Assembly (NCBI GenBank): GCA_963756525.1
Contig: CAVWNR010000009.1
Span: 1 to 64,000, forward strand
Source of the DNA: CAVWNR01 sp963756525
GTDB lineage: Bacteria > Actinomycetota > Actinomycetes > Mycobacteriales > Jatrophihabitantaceae
Direction: 5' to 3'
DNA length: 64,000 bases
Below are positions 26,640-35,904 of this stretch, in pieces. The position numbers were made by a program, and so were the translations under genes. A model generated the notes under the pieces. It made no database searches. It worked only from the letters and a program-made list of their open reading frames with translations, and had not been told where the DNA came from. Within the stretch, counting starts at the first letter, position 1. Each line of letters opens with the position of its first letter.

Positions 26640-27075
26640 CACCATTTCCCTACGAAGGAGTCGCTGCTGGCCGCGGTGACGGAACAGCGCGACCGGATCA
26701 ACGGCGAGCTGTTCTTCGCCGGCTTCGACGCCTCCGCGGACGGCCTAGGCTACTTCCCCGGCCTCGTGCGCGTCATCCAGCACAACGCCTCGACCCCGGC
26801 GCCCTCGGTCTGTTCGCGATGCTGTCGGTCGAGGCATCCAACGCCAATCACCCAGCACACCGCTACTTCACCGACCGGTACACCTGGCTGCGGCGAGACA
26901 CCAGATTCTGCACGAGGTCGCCGGACGCGGGCTGATTCGCCCTGCGGTGGATACCACCGACCTGGAATGAGGCATTATCGCGCTCATCGACGGCCTCCAG
27001 ACCCAGTGGCTGCTCGACCCCGCCAGCGTCGACGTGGCCGCACGACTCCAACACAGACTCCACGAATTGTCATCC
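26640..27075 (+). pseudogene. TetR-family regulator remnant
   Basis: HHFPTKESLLAAVTEQRDRINGELF is the end of a TetR DNA-binding domain. After a frame change near 26800 comes GLFAMLSVEASNANHPAHRYFTDRYTWL. After another near 26893 comes QILHEVAGRGLIRPAVDTTDLE, an in-frame TGA, then GIIALIDGLQTQWLLDPASVDVAARL. Together these form a TetR ligand-binding domain. The recognition helices are missing at the 5' end. It ends about 20 bases before the beta-glucosidase gene, which it probably once controlled. Confidence 0.75.
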
Positions 27076-27097
27076 GTCAACCACCGAAGGAGCGTGA

Positions 27098-29403
27098 ATG
27101 TCCGACCACACCACCCCCCGACCAACTGCGGGAGACCCAGGCGAGCCGCGGACGGACGCCGTGATCCCGACCGATGCCGGCGTGACCGAGCGTGTCGAGG
27201 CGCTGCTGGCAGACATGACGGTGGCCGAGAAGGCGGCGCAGCTGACCCAGTACTTCTACTTCAACCTGCCGCCATCGAAGGAGATCGAGGCGACGCTGCG
27301 CACCGACTTCGGCAAGCAGCCAGCGATGGTCGAGGCGGAGCTGGCTGCGGGAAGGGTCGGCTCGCTGTTGTTCGTCACCGACCCGGCGGAGGTGAACCGG
27401 CTCCAGCGGTTGGCGATCGAGGGGAACCCGCACCAGATCCCCGCCCTGTTCGGGTTCGACGTGATCCACGGGCTGCGGACGATCATGCCGGTCCCGATCG
27501 CGATGGCCGCCTCGTGGGATCCCGCGGTGATTGAGCAGGGCCAGGCCGTGGCGGCCCGGGAGGCGCGGGCGGTGGGGATCCACTGGGCGTTCGCGCCGAT
27601 GGTCGACATCGCCCGGGATCCGCGCTGGGGGCGGATCATCGAAGGCGCCGGTGAGGACCCGTACCTGGTCAGTGCGGTCGCGGTCGCCCAGGTCCGCGGC
27701 CTCCAGGGCGACGCGCTCGGCGCCCCGGACCGGATCATCGCCGGCCCGAAGCACTTCGCCGGCTACGGCGCGGCGCTCGGTGGCCGGGATTACGACGAGG
27801 TCAACTTGTCGGACTCGGAGTTGTGGAACGTCTACCTGCCTCCGTTCCGGGCGGCCGTGGAGGCCGGCGCCGGGAACATCATGACCGCCTACATGGACCT
27901 CAACGGCATCCCCGCCACCGGCAACGCCTGGCTGTTGGAAGACGTGCTGCGCGAGCTGTGGGGCTTCGACGGCTTCGTGGTCAGCGACGCCCAGGCGGTG
28001 CACAATCTGCGCACGCATGGGTTCGCCGCGGACCTGACCGACGCCGGGGCGCGGGCGGTCTCGGTCGGGATCGACCTGGAGATGGCCATCCACGACCCGG
28101 CCTACGCCCACCTACCCGAAGCGGTCGAGGCCGGCCTGGTCGACGAGCACACCCTCAACGCCTCCACGCGCCGGGTGCTGACCGCCAAGGTCAGGATGGG
28201 TCTGTTCGACGACCCGTACGTGGACGAGGACCGGGCCCGGGAGATGCTGGCCGACCCGGCCCATCGCGACGTTGCGCGGACGGCGGCGCAGCGCTCGGCA
28301 GTGCTGCTGTGCAACCAGGGTGACCTGCTGCCGCTGACCAGCCCCGGGTCGATCGCGGTGATTGGACCGCTGGCCGACTCGCGGCGCGACACAATCGGCC
28401 CCTGGGTGTTCGACTATGACTCCTCGGAGACCGTGACGGTCCTGCAGGGCATCCATGACCGCGCCGGCGAGCACGTGCGGGTCGAGTTCGCAGCAGGGAT
28501 CCGGTCGGCGCAGCGGACCTTCCCGTCGATGTTTGACATGTGGGGCGACAACGCGCCTGTCGACCCGGCCGACTTCGACGACGCCGGCGAGCTCGACCGC
28601 GCGGTCAGCGTGGCCCGCGACGCAGACGTGGCGGTAGTCGTGCTTGGTGAGTGGCAGAACATGATCGGCGAAGCCGCCTCCGGTCCAGCCTCGAGCTGCC
28701 CGGGGCGCAACTCGCCCTGCTGCAGGCCGTCGTAGCCACCGGCACCCCGGTGGTGCTGCTGGTGATGAGCGGCCGACCGCTGGACCTGCGATGGGCCGCG
28801 GAGAACGTGCCGGCCATCTTGGACATCTGGTACCCCGGCACGCAGGGCGGCACAGCGGTCGCGGACCTGCTGTTCGGTGACGTCGCGCCAGGTGGGAAGC
28901 TGCCGTTCACCTGGCTCCGCACCGTCGGCCAGCTGCCGATGATCTACAGCCACACCATCTCCCACGAACCCGACAACCAGAGCCGCCGCTACTGGGACGA
29001 GCAGAGCCACCCGCTGTTCCCGTTCGGCTACGGCCTGTCCTACGGCCGGTTCACCTACACCGACCTGGCCCTGGACCGCGACACCATCCGGGCCGGCGAC
29101 ACCGTCACCGTGTCGGTCACGGTCACCAACAGCGGCTCACGCACCGCCGACGAGGTCGCCCAGCTCTACATTCACCAGCGGCACGGCTCCGCCTCCCGCC
29201 CGGTGCGGGAGCTCAAGGGCTTCCAGCGGCTCACCCTCACCGCCGGCGAGTCCCAGACCGTCCAGTTTCCGCTCGGCCCGAACGAGCTCCGTTACTGGAA
29301 CGCCGCCACCCGCGACTGGGTCATCGACCACACCATCATCGATGCCTACGTCGGCGGCGACTCCACCGCCACCGAGACCACCAGCTTCACCGTTCGGCGC
29401 TGA
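27098..29403 (+). pseudogene. GH3 beta-glucosidase, single frameshift
   Basis: From ATG 27098 (AAGGAGCGTGA upstream) the frame gives a GH3 N-domain: VAPM-type FAPMVDIARDPRWGRIIEGAGEDPYL, KHFAGYGAALGGRDYDEV, and GFDGFVVSDAQAV with nucleophile Asp297. Near 28676 the frame is lost after EWQNMIGEAAS and resumes one frame over with SSLELPGAQLALLQAVVATGTP, the GH3 C-domain, ending in a fibronectin-III-like domain. One C missing in a TCCCGG context would explain it. Without the change the protein is about 765 residues, normal for the family, which removes terminal glucose or xylose from beta-glycosides. No signal peptide, so probably cytoplasmic. Confidence 0.88.
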
Positions 29404-29448
29404 CAGACCCCGTGTAGCCCACAGACCGGCCCCGACAACCGGAAGGGA

Positions 29449-29935
29449 GTGGCGGGCGCATCAACGGCGCCCGTCCACCAACCCCGCGGTTACTGCTCGA
29501 TCCACGCCACTGCTCGACCCACTGAAGCCAGGACCGCTCTGATCGCCTCGTCCTCGACCACCGCGCCGCCGGCCTCGCTCACCGCCCGGCTGGCCCGCAC
29601 CCCGTCCGTTGTCGCGGTGGCGCTGCTGTTCGCCGTCAACGCGCTGATCATCGGCGGATACGGCGGCGCCCTGCCCTCCATCCGAGAGCCGCTCGACCTC
29701 ACCGCGACCCACATCGCAGTCCTGCTGTTCACCGCCGGCCTGGCGGGCATCGTCGCCAAGCAGATCGGCGGACGGCTCGCCGACGCCCTCGGCGCCCGCC
29801 ACGTTGCCCTGGTCGGCTTGGCGCTGCTCGTCGCCGCCGTGACCACGTTCGCGCCCGGCAACGCCTTCCCGGTCGCGGTCGTGGCCGCGGTGCTGATCGG
29901 GCTCGGCAACCGCCGCCATGCCGACCAACCAACAT
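29449..29935 (+). pseudogene. MFS transporter, N-terminal fragment
   Basis: VVAVALLFAVNALIIGGYGGALPSIREPLDL, then HIAVLLFTAGLAGIVAKQIGGRLADALGARHVALVG and VAAVLIGLGN form the first four membrane segments of a major facilitator protein, including the GGRLADxxGxR loop. After GLGN the frame shifts (AAMPTN is readable one frame over) and no further membrane segments follow. The rest is absent. It follows the beta-glucosidase by about 45 bp and was probably its sugar permease. Confidence 0.65.
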
Positions 29936-30053
29936 CACGATCACCCCCGGCTGCACCCGGGGTGAGGAAGGGCACACTGTTTCCGATGCTGTTTTCGGCA
30001 GGCAGTACCGGCCGGGACTGCGGATTGCTGACGAGTGGGGTCAGGTGGCAGCG

Positions 30054-31601
30054 CTATTTCAGTGCTTTGTGTGCGCGGAGTGCGACGCTGAGCCGCAGGC
30101 GTGTGTCATGGTCGTCGAGGGAAACGCCGAGGATTTGCTCGATGCGTTCGATGCGGTAGTACAGCGTGCGTCGTTGAATGTATAGGATGCTGGCTGCTTC
30201 GGTCTTGTTGTTGTCGTGTTTGAGCAATGCTTCCAGCGTCGGAAGCAGGGTGTTGTCCCTCGCGCTGTCGTAGGTCAGGAGTGCGCCTAGTTCGTCCTCG
30301 ACGAACGCCGCGAGTTCCGGCCCTGTGGACAGGGGAACGAGGAGGCGCAGAATGCCGAGCTTGTCGAAGAATTGGCATGGTTGGTGGGCGGATAGGGCAG
30401 CCCGTGCCTGGCGGATAGCGGCTGGGAGGGCGTCCGCGTCGACGATCTTGCTCAGGCCGATCGTTCGCGTGGGGTCACTGAGTGTCTTGACGACCAGCCC
30501 GAGGGATCGCTCTGCGCGCAGGCCGATTACGGATAGCAGCGCCTCGCCGATGTCGGCATTGACTGCGGTGATGTGCTGACGGGCGAAGGCCGCGCCGATT
30601 TCGCGTTCGAGGTCGGTGGGGGTGGCTTTGCTGCTGCTGGTGAGGGCGACGATGTAGCGGCTGCCACGCAGATCCTTGCCGATCCGTAAGGCGCGGTCGA
30701 CGAAGCCGGGTCCGGAGAGGTCGCCGAGCATGAGCCGGTTGATGAGGATGCCTTGGTGGTGGGCACTGCGTGCGCCGCTAACCCTCTCGTTGAGAAGGCT
30801 GATCGCGATGGCGGAGGCGCCTTGCTCGAGCGCGATCTGGTCGAGGTGGTTGTCCAGTGCGGCGGCGGGTGTGTGCAGCCAACCCCAGGTTGAGCCTTGC
30901 ACGACGATCGGTAGGCGGCGGCACGCGTCAGCTCCGCGCCAGGCCGGTTCGTGGATCTGCTGGCATCGCGCATGCGCGGCCCAGTCGGTGAGCAGATCGC
31001 GGGACTGTTCAGTTTCGCCGTAGTAGGCGCGCACCTCGTGACCGGCGGATTCGAGTACCACGGCCGCGCCGATGTGCCGGGCGAGCTCACGCACCAGTGT
31101 GATGTGGTCGGCTCCGCTGAGCAGCTGTTCGGTAAGGAAGCGGTTGACTTCGGCTGCGCGGGCGAATTCTTGCAGCGTGTGGTCGGTGAGCTGCTCGAGC
31201 ACCTGTGCCGAGGCTTCGACGAACGGGATCTCGCGACGTAGCCCGATCAGCGGCAATTGTCGCTTATCGGCCTCTTTGATCACGGCGTTGGGCAGCTCGG
31301 TGAACACCCTTCCCTCGAGTTCGATCGCCAACGCAGCGACACCCGCCTCGGCCAGCGACGCCACGTAGGCCCGCTGGTCGGCGGGTGTGGAGCCGACGCC
31401 TTGCCCGGCGGTGAGCAGGAACTCGCCGCCGGAGAGAAACCTCGCGATGTCGCGGATCTCGCCGGCATGCACCCAGCGAACCGGATGGTCCAAGCTGGCC
31501 TCGCCGGCCGCCACGAAGGCGCGTGCGCGCTGAAAGATCTCCAGTTGGAGCACCGAAGCGACGGTCGTCCGCCGGGCTCCGGTCAGCACGGACGGGGGCA
31601 T
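30054..31601 (-). CDS. PucR-family transcriptional regulator
   Basis: A 515-residue protein. The N-terminal PucR domain reads SVLQLEIFQRARAFVAAGEASLDHPVRWVH and FLSGGEFLLTAGQGV. A GGDEF-like middle follows. The C-terminal helix-turn-helix has LLPTLEALLKHDNNKTEAASILYIQRRTLYYRIERIEQILG, the hallmark of this family. ATG at 31601 is chosen because the PucR domain begins right after it. It diverges from the HisD-like gene across 129 bp with two inverted repeats. PucR regulators usually sense the substrate of the adjacent catabolic operon, so it probably controls the locus at 31.7-46.2 kb. Confidence 0.9.
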   Translation of the reverse strand: MPPSVLTGARRTTVASVLQLEIFQRARAFVAAGEASLDHPVRWVHAGEIRDIARFLSGGEFLLTAGQGVGSTPADQRAYVASLAEAGVAALAIELEGRVFTELPNAVIKEADKRQLPLIGLRREIPFVEASAQVLEQLTDHTLQEFARAAEVNRFLTEQLLSGADHITLVRELARHIGAAVVLESAGHEVRAYYGETEQSRDLLTDWAAHARCQQIHEPAWRGADACRRLPIVVQGSTWGWLHTPAAALDNHLDQIALEQGASAIAISLLNERVSGARSAHHQGILINRLMLGDLSGPGFVDRALRIGKDLRGSRYIVALTSSSKATPTDLEREIGAAFARQHITAVNADIGEALLSVIGLRAERSLGLVVKTLSDPTRTIGLSKIVDADALPAAIRQARAALSAHQPCQFFDKLGILRLLVPLSTGPELAAFVEDELGALLTYDSARDNTLLPTLEALLKHDNNKTEAASILYIQRRTLYYRIERIEQILGVSLDDHDTRLRLSVALRAHKALK

Positions 31602-31648
31602 AGGACTTCGCCGTTCTGCCACGGTGTAACAGCAACAGGCCAAGTCTT

Positions 31649-31714
31649 GCACAGGTTGTGCGTTCACCCCTCCGTCGTGGGACACCGATACTCGAACCGT
31701 TGTGAGCAGGTTCG
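31649..31714. promoter_or_regulatory. Two inverted repeats between pucR-type and hisD-type genes
   Basis: GCACA-GGT-TGTGC (31649-31661) is a perfect short dyad inside TTGCACAGGTTGTGCG. CGAACC and GGTTCG (31693-31714) form a second dyad with a 10-base spacer, ending 16 bases before the HisD start. Both lie in the only intergenic region shared by the divergent genes, so they are candidate sites for the PucR protein or for promoter control. Confidence 0.45.
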
Positions 31715-31730
31715 CGATCGGATGGGGCAA

Positions 31731-33068
31731 ATGATGAAGGTTGCGTTGAAGAAGCCAGCGATCGGCAGCGTCGGCGCGCGGTCCAACCCGCCCGAGATTG
31801 TCGACGCGGTGGCCAAGGTGATCGCGGATGTGCGTGCGGAGGGCGACGCGGCGGTCGCCCGGTATTCAACCCAGTTCGATAAGTGGTCCCCCCCGTCGTT
31901 CCGCCTCTCGCCTGAGCAGGTGCACTCGATCGTGCAGTCGCTGCCGGACACGGTGATCGAGGACCTGTCCTTTGCGCAGCGCCAGGTCCGGAACTTCGCC
32001 GAGGCTCAGCGCGCGTCGCTTGCCGACTTCGAGGTCGAGACGCTGCCGGGTGTGTTCTTGGGCCAGCGCAACGTCCCGATCTCCGACGTCGGCGCGTACG
32101 TGCCCGGTGGGCGCTTCCCGTTGACCGCCTCGGCGCACATGACGGTGGTGACGGCGAAGGTAGCCGGCTCAGCGCGCGTGGCCGCGACGACTCCGCCGGA
32201 TTCGGGTAGTCCGCCGCCGATCAGCGTCGCGGCGATGAACCTCGCCGGCGCGGATGAGATCTACGTGCTGGGGGGTATCCAGGCAGTGGCCGCGCTGGCC
32301 ATCGGCACCGAATCGATCGCGCCGGTCCATCTGATCGCTGGCCCGGGCAACGCGTACGTGGCCGAGGCAAAGCGTCAACTGTTCGGCGAGATCGGCATCG
32401 ATCTGTTCGCCGGCCCAACCGAGGTGCTCATCGTCGCTGACGACACCGCGGACCCATACACCATCGCCGTGGACCTCCTTAGCCAGGCCGAACACGGACC
32501 GGACTCGCCGGTGGTGCTGGTCACCACATCAGAGCAGGTCGGACGGCGCGCGATCACCCTCGTCGATGAGCTACTTGAGGGTCTGTCGACGGCGCCGACC
32601 GCCTCCGTGGCGTGGCGCGACTACGGCGAGGTGTGGCTCGTCGACGACCTGGCCGAGGCGTATGCGCTGGCCGACGAGTATGCCTCGGAGCACGTTGAGG
32701 TGCTGACCGCCAATCCGCGCGAGGCGCTCGACGCCATGACGAATTACGGCGCGCTGTTCCTCGGTGAGCTCACCTGCGTGCCCTACGGGGACAAGGTGAT
32801 CGGCACCAACCACGTGCTGCCCACCCTCGGTGCCGCCCGGTACACCGGAGGTCTGTGGGTCGGCAAGTACCTCAAGACGGTGACCTATCAAGAGATTCGG
32901 GACCAGGCGTCCAGCGCGCTGCTCGGCGAAGTCTGTGGCCGAGCCTCGCGGCTGGAAAAGTTCGAGGGCCACGCGCGCGCCGGGGACCTGCGCGCGGCAC
33001 GCTTCGGTGGCCGGTCATTCGACTGGATCGACCCGGCCCAGCTGCCGGAGTCAACCGTCGGCCGCTGA
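31731..33068 (+). CDS. HisD-like NAD-dependent alcohol dehydrogenase
   Basis: A 445-residue histidinol-dehydrogenase-family protein. All active-site positions of HisD are present: zinc ligands Gln252, His255, Asp354 and His414, and the catalytic pair Glu320-His321 (ASEHVEV). GPGNAYVAEAKRQLFG and DLFAGPTEVLIVADD are the NAD-site segments. The enzyme oxidises an alcohol to an acid in two steps with NAD. No histidine-biosynthesis gene is nearby; the gene heads a PucR-controlled transporter/oxidoreductase locus, so it more likely acts on another diol or amino alcohol, as the sulfopropanediol dehydrogenases of this family do. Start at ATG 31731; ATG 31734 is also possible. Confidence 0.85.
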   Translation: MMKVALKKPAIGSVGARSNPPEIVDAVAKVIADVRAEGDAAVARYSTQFDKWSPPSFRLSPEQVHSIVQSLPDTVIEDLSFAQRQVRNFAEAQRASLADFEVETLPGVFLGQRNVPISDVGAYVPGGRFPLTASAHMTVVTAKVAGSARVAATTPPDSGSPPPISVAAMNLAGADEIYVLGGIQAVAALAIGTESIAPVHLIAGPGNAYVAEAKRQLFGEIGIDLFAGPTEVLIVADDTADPYTIAVDLLSQAEHGPDSPVVLVTTSEQVGRRAITLVDELLEGLSTAPTASVAWRDYGEVWLVDDLAEAYALADEYASEHVEVLTANPREALDAMTNYGALFLGELTCVPYGDKVIGTNHVLPTLGAARYTGGLWVGKYLKTVTYQEIRDQASSALLGEVCGRASRLEKFEGHARAGDLRAARFGGRSFDWIDPAQLPESTVGR

Positions 33069-33070
33069 CG

Positions 33071-33116
33071 CCGGGTCGCCCACCCGGATAAGAACGCGGC
33101 GGGCGGCGACGCCCGC
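33071..33116 (+). terminator. Two tandem GC hairpins after the HisD-like gene
   Basis: CCGGGT-CGCCC-ACCCGG (33071-33087) and GCGGGCG-GCGA-CGCCCGC (33099-33116) follow the stop codon directly. They could end part of the transcription before the ABC-transporter gene 140 bases further on, or protect mRNA ends. No T-tract is present. Confidence 0.4.
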
Positions 33117-33257
33117 GCTCCGGCGGCCAACCGGCAGTCGCGCAGAGGCGCGAGTTCGCGATGTTGGTCACGGCCACCCGGAACGTAGCTAGCGCAGGAC
33201 GGCCAGCCGGCCGCGCCCAATAACCCCCATGCTCCCGCGCGAGAGAAGGCCCAAGCC

Positions 33258-34841
33258 ATGAGCAACTCCACCGCCGGACCGGTCTGGAGCCGACGACGGT
33301 TCCTGACGGTCTCCGCGTCCGGTCTCGCGGGCCTGGGCGCGGCCAGCGTGCTGGCCAGCTGCTCGAAGGGAACCTCGGCCGTCGCCACGCCCGCTGCGGC
33401 CGGACCGCCACGACGCGGCGGGACGCTGCGCTTCGGCGCCTCCGGCGGCGGCTCCACGGACACCCTCGACGCGCACCTACCGCTGACCAACACCGACAAC
33501 GCCCGCATGGCCATGCTCTACGACCAGCTGGTCCGCCTGGACAACGCCGGCAAGCCGGAGTTCGTCCTGGCCGAGTCGATCACCCCGAATGCGACGGCCA
33601 CCGAGTGGACCGTCAAGATCCATCCTGGCGTGCTGTGCCACAGCGGCAAGAAGTTTACCGCCGACGACGTCTTGTACAGCATTCGGCGCATGTTCGCGGT
33701 CAAGAGCGCCGGCGCGTCGGCGATCGGGAACATCGACCTGACCGGGTCCAAAGTGCTCGACACGACGACAGTGCTGATCAAATACAAGCAGCCGTACTCG
33801 CAGCTGATCCAGGGCCTGACCAACTACGCGTGCAACATGGTCCCGCGCGGCTACAACCCCCAGAAGCCGGACGGGACCGGCCCGTTCAAGTACCAAAGCT
33901 TCACCCCCGGCATCGGCAGCACCTTCGTGCGCAACGAGCACTACTGGCAAGACGGGCTTCCCTACCTCGACGCCATTGTCACGACCAACATCAACGACGA
34001 GACGTCGCAGATCACCGGGCTGCAGGCGGGGCAACTGGACGTTATCAACTTCCTGTCGGCGAGCGCGATCCCGGTGCTCAGGGCGACCAACTTCAGGACC
34101 GTCATCTCCAATACCGGCAGCTTCGGCCCGTTCACCTTGCGGGTGGACACCGCACCGTTCCGTGACGTGCGGGTGCGTCAGGCGCTGCGCCTAGTCGTGG
34201 ATCGCCCGCAGATGCTCAAGCAGGTCTTTGCCGGGCGTGGCACGATCGGCAACGACGTCTTCGGCATCACCGACCCGCTGTTCCCGACCGACCTCCCGCA
34301 ACGGGTTCAGGACATTCCGCAGGCCAAGTTCTTGCTCAAGGCGGCCGGGCATCCGGATCTCAACCTCCAGCTCATCACCACCGACAATGCCCCCGGCCAG
34401 GTCAACGCGGCGTCGGTGTTCGCCTCACAGGCCAAGGCGGCGGGCGTCCGCGTGACGATCGTCAAGCAGGACCCGACCCAGTACTTCGCGACCTCCTACC
34501 TCAAGGTGCCGTTCTCCCAGGATTACGACCCGACGAACCCGTACCTGATCGGCGTGAGTCAATGGACGGCCGGCCTGAACGCCCCGTACAACCCGACGTA
34601 CTTCAACGACCCCACCTACCTCGCGCTGTACCGCCAGGCCAACGCAACCCCCGACACCGCCAAGCAACGCGAGATCATCCGCGAGATGGCGCACATCGAC
34701 TACACCAGCGGCGGCAACATCATCCCCTACTTCTTCCCGACCATCGACGGATGCGCTGCCAAACTGCAGGGCGTCGAGGAGTCCGCGACCGGGCTCAGCC
34801 CGGGCGGCTTCTACTTCAAGAAGTTCTGGTTCAGCAGCTGA
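33258..34841 (+). CDS. ABC transporter substrate-binding lipoprotein (SBP_bac_5 family)
   Basis: A 527-residue protein. The N-terminus has a twin-arginine-like SRRRFLTVSASGLAGLGAA and a lipobox LASC, so it is exported, possibly by Tat, and lipid-anchored. The mature part starts RRGGTLRFGASGGG and has the family regions YDQLVRLDNAGKPEFVLAESITPN, WTVKIHPGVLCHSGKKFTADDVLYSIRRM and RDVRVRQALRLVVDRPQM. Family members bind di- and oligopeptides, opines, nickel or glycosides. It is the first gene of a five-domain importer, 30 bp upstream of the first permease. The ligand is unknown. Confidence 0.92.
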   Translation: MSNSTAGPVWSRRRFLTVSASGLAGLGAASVLASCSKGTSAVATPAAAGPPRRGGTLRFGASGGGSTDTLDAHLPLTNTDNARMAMLYDQLVRLDNAGKPEFVLAESITPNATATEWTVKIHPGVLCHSGKKFTADDVLYSIRRMFAVKSAGASAIGNIDLTGSKVLDTTTVLIKYKQPYSQLIQGLTNYACNMVPRGYNPQKPDGTGPFKYQSFTPGIGSTFVRNEHYWQDGLPYLDAIVTTNINDETSQITGLQAGQLDVINFLSASAIPVLRATNFRTVISNTGSFGPFTLRVDTAPFRDVRVRQALRLVVDRPQMLKQVFAGRGTIGNDVFGITDPLFPTDLPQRVQDIPQAKFLLKAAGHPDLNLQLITTDNAPGQVNAASVFASQAKAAGVRVTIVKQDPTQYFATSYLKVPFSQDYDPTNPYLIGVSQWTAGLNAPYNPTYFNDPTYLALYRQANATPDTAKQREIIREMAHIDYTSGGNIIPYFFPTIDGCAAKLQGVEESATGLSPGGFYFKKFWFSS

Positions 34842-34871
34842 CCACCGCCGAGACCCTTGACGAGGTAGCAG

Positions 34872-35900
34872 ATGACGACACAACTCGTGGAAGCGCTGGC
34901 GCCCAACCAGCCGGTGCCGCCGCAGGAGACCACGACCAGCCACCACCCCATCCGGTCGATGCTGTGGCGGCGTGGGCTGTTCGGCCTGTTATGCGTGTTC
35001 CTGGTGACGGTGATCGTGTATTTCGCGACGCTGGTGCTCCCCGGCGACGCAGCCACGGCGATTCTTGGTAACCAGGCGACCCCGCAGCGGTTGGCGGCGC
35101 TGCGCCACCAGCTCGGTCTAGACCGTTCTGCGGTGTCGGGGTACTGGCTGTGGCTCAGCCACGCGTTGCGCGGCGATTTCGGCACGTCGCTGACCCAGCA
35201 GGTTTCTGTTGTCAGCGCCGAGGCCCCGCGGGTGGCGAACTCCGCGGTGCTGGTGGTGTGTGCTTCGGTGATCTCCACGGTGCTCGGCATCGCATTGGGG
35301 GCGGTGGCGGCCGCCCGCCGGGACAAGGTAGTCGACCATGCGATGTCGGTGTCCGCCCTGGTCGCCGCCGCGCTGCCGGAGTTCATCGTCGGCGTGCTGG
35401 TCGTGCTTGTGCTCGTGGTGCAGCTGCCGACCGGGCTGCCCGCGTTGTCGATCCTCCCGCCCGGGCACAGCATCCTTTCCGAGCCGATCAAGCTGGTGTT
35501 GCCGGTCGTCACGCTCACGATCGTGACGACGCCCTACGTATTCCGGATGACCCGCGCGGCGGTGATCGACGCCCTCGCCAGCGACTACGCCGAAGTCGCC
35601 CTGCTCAAGGGCGCGTCGACCCGGCGGCTGATCTTCCGGCACGCGCTGCCCAACGCGCTGGCCCCGATCGTGCAGGTGGTCGGCCTGAACCTGCTCTACC
35701 TGGCCGGCGGCATCGTCTTGGTGGAGACCGTTTTCCAGTACCCCGGCGTCGGGCTCGGTCTGGTCAACGCGGTCACCAACCGCGACGTGCCGGTCCTGCA
35801 GTTCCTCGTCGTGATCCTGTCCCTGTTCTACGTGGCGCTGAACGTGCTGACCGACGTCGCGGTGCTGCTGGTCACGCCCCGCAAGAGATACCCGAGGTGA
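34872..35900 (+). CDS. ABC transporter permease (DppB/OppB type)
   Basis: A 342-residue membrane protein. It has the DppB-type opening (RRGLFGLLCVFLVTVIVYFATLVLPGDAATAIL), the QLGLDRSAVSGYWLWLSHALRGDFGTSL segment and the EAA loop KGASTRRLIFRHALPNALAPIVQVVGLNLLYLAGG that contacts the ATPase. A hydrophilic N-terminal extension of about 30 residues precedes the first helix. ATG 34872, GAGG upstream. Its stop is four bases before the second permease start. The two permeases form the import channel for the SBP_bac_5 ligand. Confidence 0.93.
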   Translation: MTTQLVEALAPNQPVPPQETTTSHHPIRSMLWRRGLFGLLCVFLVTVIVYFATLVLPGDAATAILGNQATPQRLAALRHQLGLDRSAVSGYWLWLSHALRGDFGTSLTQQVSVVSAEAPRVANSAVLVVCASVISTVLGIALGAVAAARRDKVVDHAMSVSALVAAALPEFIVGVLVVLVLVVQLPTGLPALSILPPGHSILSEPIKLVLPVVTLTIVTTPYVFRMTRAAVIDALASDYAEVALLKGASTRRLIFRHALPNALAPIVQVVGLNLLYLAGGIVLVETVFQYPGVGLGLVNAVTNRDVPVLQFLVVILSLFYVALNVLTDVAVLLVTPRKRYPR

Positions 35901-35904
35901 GCTC

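Noticed and set aside
31731..33068. Histidine biosynthesis gene hisD
   Set aside because: No other his gene nearby; it is paired with a PucR regulator and catabolic genes. The family match is real, the pathway is doubtful.
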